Assembly (NCBI GenBank): GCA_027924645.1
Contig: BSBN01000039.1
Span: 20,062,001 to 20,126,000, forward strand
Direction: 5' to 3'
DNA length: 64,000 nucleotides
Origin: Cunninghamia lanceolata
Taxonomy: Eukaryota; Streptophyta; Pinopsida; Cupressales; Cupressaceae
Part shown: piece by piece, positions 57,240 to 64,000 of the stretch
How the letters are laid out: every line of letters starts with the position of its first letter
How positions within the stretch are numbered: the first letter of the stretch is position 1
Made by a program: the position numbers and the translations under genes
The notes under the pieces: model-generated
The model's input: the letters and a program-made list of their open reading frames with translations, nothing else
Database searches by the model: none
Told to the model about the DNA's origin: nothing

Positions 57240-57890
57240 TGATGTTAGTAAAAGCTTCACCAATTTTTGCATATGGTTTCCCAGTGGCTGACGACAACGG
57301 AGATGCCACTCTAGAGGATGAAGTTTCAATTTCACTTAAAGGTATGTCTCTGAACAATAGTAATAATAATAACAAATCTAGGAATAAGAATAGTAAGAAG
57401 GAGAAAAAGAATGATGATAATGAGGATGATGATGATGGTAACTAGTGCAATTAGGTATGACTTGAGCTTTTCCAATTTATCAAAATTTACCCAACTTACC
57501 AGTGAAGAAAAGTGCAATGTCAAGTTTAATGGTTATTTTTCAAGTGTGTGTGCACACTACTACATAGGCTTCAAGGACTGGGCAGGATGATCATGATCCA
57601 GACATTAGGAAACTAGGATTTCTGTCACATAAGCATTGTAGCTTCTTATAATCTCTTTTTTTCTGTGTTCAGGTCCATATTCAGTTGAGGTTACAATATA
57701 CTAGATAGAATTGTTTTTCAGATTTTTGGCTATTCGTTTGTATTTAACATTTATTGATTGTGGGTTTCAGTGGAGAAGGTGTGCCAAATCTCCTTATGTT
57801 ACTTGTGTAGTTAAGACAAAAAATGATGGAGGAAAAGCTTATGTACATCAGTGAAGTTCAGGTAAGCTTCATTCTAATTATAACCTCTTG
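57240..57890 (+). other. Possible captured exons with splice signals
   Basis: An open stretch at about 57250-57342 (KASPIFAYGFPVADDNGDAT, EDEVSISLK) is preceded by TTGATGTTAG and followed by GGTATG. A second at about 57771-57861 (WRRCAKSPYVTCVVKTK, DGGKAYVHQ) is preceded by GTGGGTTTCAG and followed by CAGGTAAGC. These look like two exons with AG and GT borders, such as a CACTA element might capture. The second frame meets TGA before its donor site. I do not recognise the protein. Confidence 0.3.
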
Positions 57891-60169
57891 AGGCTTTGCT
57901 AAGATGAATGCATTAGTTTATTCATTGTCAACAATACCGTTGGAAGTATAGCTGATGTATTGCTAGCATTTCATTATTTGTGGTCTTAGATGTTTGCAGT
58001 AGTTTCTCTGCATGACTTTATGTTGGATGGATGTGGGTTTATTTCTTCCTTATATAATTTCACATGTAAATGTTTATGTAATGTCACTTTAGCCAAGAAA
58101 TCTTATTGGCCATACGAGAGGTGTAGATTGAGTTGAGTTGCAGATCTAATGTTCTAGCTTCCTCCAAGATTCTATTCAGTGTCCTTTTAGGGGTTTAGCT
58201 TTCATTCATGCCAATAATCACCATAGAACCTTGAGTAGCAGGCTTTGCACACTTTGCAAGATCTTTAGGCTTAGCACCAGCACTGGGACATCCTTATCAT
58301 TATTATTTCTTTCCAGAATATGTAGAGGAAAGGCCCATAATAAGGCCTTCATATTGGGAATAATGGATGTAATGAGTAAACAAATTTGAGTTGAGGTGAT
58401 AGCTCATACTTGGTAGCCCATATTATAATTTTCATTGTAATGAAACCTTTACACAATTCCACATAAAAATGGACTCATAACAAGATGACAGTATCTAAAA
58501 AGAGCTTTTAGTGAGCTTCTGACTATCATGATAGTGTTATTTTTGTGCTCTTCCATCCTATCCACATGAGATTATAGAGGTGTCCTTCCATATGCAATCT
58601 GTAACTTCCACGGTCAATTATTGTACACTATGTTGATATAAAATGCCTTTTAAATCTTAAGTTCTAGGTGTTAAACCTCCTTGTGGTCTGATCAATGTGT
58701 GACAACCTTTGAGACATCCACCCTCATCTTGAAGTGCCTAAATGGAACATTCATAGCTCTAAAGTAATCTTCTAATGGCAAAAATCTCAACATCATTGAT
58801 ATCAAGTTCTATACCAACCTCCTTGGATAATAACCATGATTTGGAAGATCATGAAGGTGGGAGAGAGACAGAAGGAAAATGAAATGACAGTGATGACTGT
58901 CATTACTATTTGACTATGTTTCACATCTTAGGATGATGAGTGGGTGTCTCCACTAGCACTTTGCTTTGAATAAATGGATATAGCAATCTTTAGCCTTCCT
59001 CTTTATGGGGATCTCATGATCTTATAAGTGCAACAATCATTCATATATGATTGTTATGGAGGTACTTTGGCTGCATACAAATGTGACTATCACAAGATTT
59101 GATGCCTATTTTAATATGACAGTCCATGACAATAGTGTCCATGGAGTTTTATGACTACCCCCACACTAGTGGTGATTACATATGCTTGACTAAATCATGT
59201 TGTTGTCTCACTATTGATTACACTTGGGCTGGAAATTTTAGGACTATTGTTTATGGGGGACTGATTTTCTTCTTTGCATTAGAACTTTCTTGAGATTGTT
59301 GTCATAGTATTGGACCTTCTAGGTTTGTGATAGGGTCTACTTCTTGTCACTTCACTTCAAGCATTGTCAGAAATATTCCAAAGAGTGCCAATGCCCTCAT
59401 GGTTGTTATAGTATTTACAACAATCCTATGAAGGAACTTGAACTAGGATAGTCCTCCAAAATCAGATGTTGCCTCCTTCAATGACTAAACTACCTTTTAC
59501 CCTAGGCCCTTGGTACTGTAGCATAGAAAGACATTATTTAGGAAGCTCAAGTAGTTAGGTGGGTACTACAAAGAATGAGACACCAACAAAACCCAATGTT
59601 GATGTATCCTATGACAATTATATATTAAGACACCTACCCATACCAATCTAGACTGGATTGGAATCCAATATGCATGATGATTTCCCTCTGTGATCCTATA
59701 ACATGAATGCATTCCCTTATGGCGAAGATAGTCTTGTTGGGCATGACAATATGGCCACAATACCACCCTATAACAACAAATCCAACTTCATAACTATCCC
59801 CCACTTTTATCAATCTAAGATGGACTGGCATTCATAATGATTGGCCTCATGTTTTCTTTGGATCTAATCAACCTATTCTTCCATGGCTTCACATAAGTGG
59901 CAACACTTTACCAAGAATGGGAAACATCTCGCTAGGGTTGAATAGACTTTGTTTGACTGTGACATCATTTACATGGAATATCTCCAATCTTTCTTAGTAT
60001 ATTAATGCCCTAACCATGATGCAAGACCTAGCAATGGCCACCAAGGTAAGGTGATAGGACATAATAACCATATACACCTAGGGTTTTGACAAGTCCCCAC
60101 CTAACAGTTGTTGACAGTATTGCAAAACAATGCCTTCGTAAGGCAAGATAACAATATGGGTAAGAGCAC
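57891..60169. other. 2.3 kb without recognised features
   Basis: No open frame of note and no motif on either strand. The composition is unremarkable and I see no long repeat of other parts of the window. It separates the two PPR arms. Confidence 0.45.
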
Positions 60170-63100
60170 AACCAACTGCCTCAGTGTTTGCAAAAATTGT
60201 AGAAACTTTGCTAGCATCCTCCCTGCGTCTGCCAAAGTGGGAGTTTTGGAACTGGGTATGGACATCCATCAAAGCATAAAGGATAGAGGAATTTTGACAG
60301 ATGTTGTAGTTGCAACTGCTCTAGTAGACATGTATGCAAAATGTGGAAGCATAGACAAGGCACGTGAACTGTTTGATAGAATGCCTCAAAGAAATGTGGT
60401 CTCATGGAATGCCATGATTGCAGGATATGCACAAAATGGATTTGTTGAAAAGGATTTAGAAACTTTCAAGTAAATGCAATTGGTAGGTGTAAAGCCAATT
60501 TCCACAAGCTTTGCTAGCATCCTCCCTACCTGTGCCAAAATGGGAGCTTTGGAATAGGGTGTTGACATCCATCAAAGCATAAAAGATAGAGGAATTCTGT
60601 CAGATGTTGTAGTTGCAACTGCCATGGTAGACATGTATGCAAAATATGGAAGCATAGACAAGGCACGTGAAGTGTTTGACAGAATGTCTCAAAGAGATGT
60701 GGTCTCATGAACTGCAATGATTGTAGGATATACACAAAATGGATTTATTAAAAAGGCTTTAGAAACTTTCAAGCAAATGCAATTGGCAGGTGTTAAGTCA
60801 AATTCCACAACCTTTGCCAGCATCCTCCCTGCCTGTGCCAAAATTGGAGCTTTGGAACATGGTATAGACATCCATCAAAGCATAATGGAAGGGGGCATTT
60901 TATTAGATATTATAACTTTGGAAATGCTCTAATAGACATGTATGAAAAATGTGGAAGCATAGACAAGGCATGTGAAGTGTTTGACAGAATGTCTCAAAGA
61001 GATGTGGTCTCATGGACTGCAATGATTACAGGATATACACAAAATGGATTTATTGAAAAGGCTTTAGAAACTTTCAAGCAAATGTAATTGGCAGGTGTTA
61101 AGTCAAATTCCACAACCTTTGCCAGCATCCTCCCTGCCTGTGCCAAAATGGGAGCTTTGGAATAGGGTATAGACATCCATCAAAGCATAATGGAAGGGGG
61201 CATTTTATCAGATATTATAGTTGGAAATGCTTTGATAGACATGTATGCAAAATGTGGAAGCATAGACAAGGCATGTGAACTGTTTGACAGAATGCCTAAA
61301 AGAGATGTCATCTCATGGAATGTAATGATTGCAGGATATGCACAAAATGGAATTGTTGAAAAGGCTTTAGAAACTTTCAAGCAAATGCAATTGGCAGGTG
61401 TAAAGCCAAATTCCACAACCTTTGCTAGCATCCTCCCTGCCTGTGCCAAAATGGGAGCTTTGGAACAAGGTGTTGACATCCATCAAAGCATAAAAGATAG
61501 AGGAATTCTGTCATATGTTGTAGTTGCAACTACCATGGTAGACATGTATGCAAAATGTGGAAGTATAGACAAGGCACATGAAGTGTTTGACAGAATGTCT
61601 CAAAGAGATGTGGTCTCATGGATTGCAATGATTGCAGGATATACACAAAATGGATTTATTGAAAAGGCTTTAGAAACTTTCAAACAAATGCAATTGGCAA
61701 GTGTTAAGTCAAATTCCACAACCTTTGCCAGCATCCTCCCTGCCTATGTCAAAATGGGAGCTTTGGAATAGGGTATAGATATCCATCAAAGCATAATGGA
61801 AGGGGGCATTTTATCAAATATTATAGTTGGAAATGCTTTGATAGACATGTATGCAAAATGTGGAAGCATAGATAAGACATGTGAACTATTTGACAGAATG
61901 CCTGAAAGAGATGTCATCTCATGGAATGTAATGATTGTAGGATATGCACAAAATGGATTTGTTGAAAAAGGCTTTAGAAACTTTCAATAAAATGTAAATG
62001 GCAAGTGTAAAGCCAAATTCCACAGCCTTTGCTAGCATCCTTCCTACCTGTGCCAAAATGGGAGCTTTGGAATAGGGTGTTGACCTCAATGAAAGAATAA
62101 AAGATAGAAGAATTCTGGTCAGATGTTGTAGTTGTAACTGCCATGGTAGACATGTATGCAAAATGTGGAAGCATAGACAAGGCACATGAAGTTTTTGACA
62201 TAATGTCTCAAAGAGATGTGGTCTCATGGACTGCAATGATTGCATGATATACACAAAATGGATTTATTGAAAAGGCTTTAGAAACTTTCAAGCAAATGCA
62301 ATTGGCAAGTGTTAAGCCAAATTCCACAACCTTTGCCAGCATCCTCCCTACCTATGCCAAAATGGGAGCTTTGGAATAGGGCATAGACATCCATCAAAGC
62401 ATAATGGAAGGGGGCATTTTATTAGATATTATAGTTGGAAATGCTCTGATAGACATGTATGCAAAATGTGGAAGCATAGACAAGGCACATGAACTATTTG
62501 ACATAATGCCTAAAAGAGATGTCATCTTATGGAATGTAATGATTGCAGGATATGCACAAAATGGATTTGTTGAAAAGGCTTTAGAAACTTTCAAGAAAAT
62601 GAAATTGGCAGATGTAAAGCCAAATTCCACAACCTTTGACAGCATCCTCCCTGCCTGTGCCAAAATGGGAGCTTTGGAATAGGGTGTTGACATCCATCAA
62701 AGCATAAAAGATAGAGGAATTCTGTCAGATGTTGTAGTTGCAACTGCCATGGTAGACATGTATGCAAAATATGGAAGCATAGGCAAGGCATGTGAAGTGT
62801 TTGACAGAATGTCTCAAAGAGATGTGCTCTCATGGACTGCAATGATTGCAGGATATACATAAAATGGATTTATTGAAAAGGCTTTAGAAACTTTCAAGCA
62901 AATGTAATTGGCAGGTGTTAAGGCAAATTCCACAACCTTTGCCAGCATCCTCCCTACCTGTGCCAAAATGGGAGCTTTGGAACAGGGTATAGACATCATC
63001 AAAGCATAATGGAAGGGGGCATTTTATCATATATTATAGTTGGAAATGCTCTGATAGACATGTCTGCAAAATGTGGAAGCAAAGATAGGGCATGTAAACT

Positions 63101-63934
63101 GTTTGACAAAATGCCTAAAAGAGATGTCATCTCATGGAATGCAATGATTGCAGGATATGGACAAAATGGATTTGTTGAAAAGGATTTAGAAACTTTCAAG
63201 CAAATGCAATTGCCAGAAGTAAAGCCAGATTCCACAACCTTTGCCAGCATTCTTCCTGCTTGTGCCAAAACGTGTGCTTTTGAACAGGGTATGGACATTC
63301 ATCAAAGCATAAAGGATAGAGAAATTCTGTCAGATGTTGTAGTTGCAACTGCCCTGGTAGACATGTATGCAAAATGTGGAAGCATAGACAAAGTACATGA
63401 ATTGTTTGACATAATGCCTCAAAGAAATGTGGTCTCATGGAATGCCATGATTGCAGGATATGCACAAAATGGATTTTGCAAGGATACTTTTAAAATCTTT
63501 GAATTAATGAAGCACTCTAGAACATATCCTGACATTGTAAGCTTTGCTTGTGTTCTATGTGCATGTGTAGCCATGCAGGTTTAGTGGATGAGGGCTGTAC
63601 ATACTTCAATCACATGAGTAACCCTTATTGCATTACACCTGCAGTTGATCATTATGTGTGCATGGTTAACCTTCTTGCCCGTGCTGGCTATCTTGAGGAC
63701 ACCCTAAACTTTATCATTAAGATGCCAGTTAAACCTGTGCTGGTTGTGTGGATGTGTTTTCTTGGTGCCTGTAGATTACATATGAATATAAGCTTAGAGG
63801 AATTTACAGTGATGCTGCTTTTTGATTTGGATCCTAAAAATGCTATAACTTATGTTCTTCTCTCAAATATCTATGCAGAAGTGGGCAGTTGGGGCGAGGT
63901 TCAAATGATAAGGAGATTGATGAAAGATAGATGA
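60170..63934 (+). pseudogene. PLS-class PPR array pseudogene: eleven 303-base units plus E domain
   Basis: Eleven PLS triplets of about 101 codons start at 60279, 60582, 60885, 61190, 61493, 61796, 62100, 62404, 62707, 63009 and 63312. Two types can be told apart: A (MEGGILSDIIVGNALIDMYA, KRDVISWN) and B ([30 protein letters not shown]); from 61190 they alternate, giving a 606-base period. Each unit reads on through ALETFKQMQLAGVKPNSTTF and ILPACAKMGALEQG. The array ends in FELMKHSRTYPDIVSFA, VDHYVCMVNLLARAGYLEDT and an E motif (VWMCFLGACRLHMNISLEEF, LLSNIYAEVGSW) with TGA at 63932. Six units carry TAG in place of the CAG of GALEQG, and there are frameshifts near 60915, 61975, 62120 and 63565. 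Functional PLS proteins edit organelle RNA, but this one is broken. Confidence 0.85.
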
Positions 63935-64000
63935 ATATATGTTGATTGTCACACTGCAACAAAATTTATCTCCAAGATTGTTGTAAGAGAAATTGTTGTG
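63935..64000 (+). pseudogene. DYW deaminase remnant after the E motif stop
   Basis: In the same frame after the TGA at 63932 the sequence reads IYVDCHTATKFISKIVVREI, which matches the C-terminal part of the DYW domain (CGDCHTATKFISKI in intact proteins). The stretch that should link the E motif to this point, including the HSE zinc site, is missing, and the first Cys of CGDCH is replaced. The rest continues past the window edge. It shows the ancestral gene was of the DYW, RNA-editing class. Confidence 0.75.

Larger units (their letters stand above)
54341..64000. mobile_element. CACTA (En/Spm) transposon, left end; right end not in window
   Basis: The sequence switches from copia integrase to CACTAGTAGAAATATGGC, a typical CACTA terminal inverted repeat, at 54341. 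Subterminal copies of AAATGACTAAATAAATGAC and TTTGGTCATT follow to about 54600. No matching TTTCTACTAGTG is found to the right, so the element either extends past the window or has lost its other end. The end coordinate given is only the window edge. If it is intact, the PPR sequences to the right are cargo. I see no transposase. Confidence 0.6.

Noticed and set aside
57239..57445. A 68-codon gene with an acidic/asparagine tail
   Set aside because: The tail is AAT/GAT simple sequence downstream of a likely splice donor; only the first 30 or so codons look gene-derived.
60555..62682. Stops in the PPR array repaired by organelle-type U-to-C RNA editing
   Set aside because: Such editing acts on organelle transcripts, and this is nuclear transposon-rich DNA. 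Frameshifts would remain in any case.
60170..63934. A functional PPR gene
   Set aside because: Ten or more stops and several frameshifts interrupt it, and the DYW domain is truncated.

Overview
This window is plant nuclear DNA made almost entirely of nested, decayed transposable elements, plus a broken array of pentatricopeptide-repeat (PPR) sequence at the right end. Evidence for a plant: Ty1/copia and Ty3/gypsy pol domains with tRNA-iMet type primer sites, a captured plant mobile domain (PMD) gene, a CACTA (En/Spm) terminus and a PLS-class PPR with E and DYW remnants. The bulk of large, old LTR elements suggests a big seed-plant genome, perhaps a gymnosperm; that last step is a guess. I see no intact host gene, rRNA or tRNA.

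Layout. 1-9938: Ty3/gypsy element of the Tat type. Its gag, protease and RT are deleted. It keeps archaeal-type RNase H and integrase with nonsense codons but no frameshift, then a long spacer, then an antisense captured PMD/coiled-coil gene and an array of AGCGCT-like motifs, and it ends in a complete 3' LTR. It sits inside the 5' LTR of copia element 1 (9939 onward, + strand: LTR end, primer site, gag, protease). Copia 1 is split by a 7.6 kb non-autonomous element on the minus strand (11773-19390, perfect GTTAT target duplication) that encodes a gag with four zinc knuckles and a very long protein I do not recognise.

19472-36568: copia element 2, minus strand, about 6.2 kb once its own insertion is removed. 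Its RNase H is split by a 10.9 kb gypsy element (20837-31727, + strand) whose archaeal-type RNase H lies between protease and RT. The two LTRs of that gypsy carry different central segments; the 3' one holds the primer site and gag start of a different retroelement. 36569-37020 is a + strand copia integrase piece, possibly the continuation of copia 1.

38096-54340: copia element 4 (minus strand), split by a 13.3 kb element with LTRs of up to 5.1 kb and a non-coding interior (40463-53721). Part of copia 4 is missing at that insertion, and a short hairpin marks the left breakpoint. At 54341 a CACTA transposon begins inside the copia 4 integrase; its other end is outside the window. To its right lie subterminal repeats, an AT-only block, an antisense PPR pseudogene (55624-56930), possible captured exons (57240-57890), and a sense PPR array (60170-63934) of eleven units of about 303 bp, six of which share the same TAG stop. 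A DYW remnant follows to the window edge.

The genes here do not work together as a pathway. The interest lies in element architecture (position of RNase H, antisense passenger gene, mosaic LTRs, giant LTRs) and in the amplified, inverted PPR sequence.
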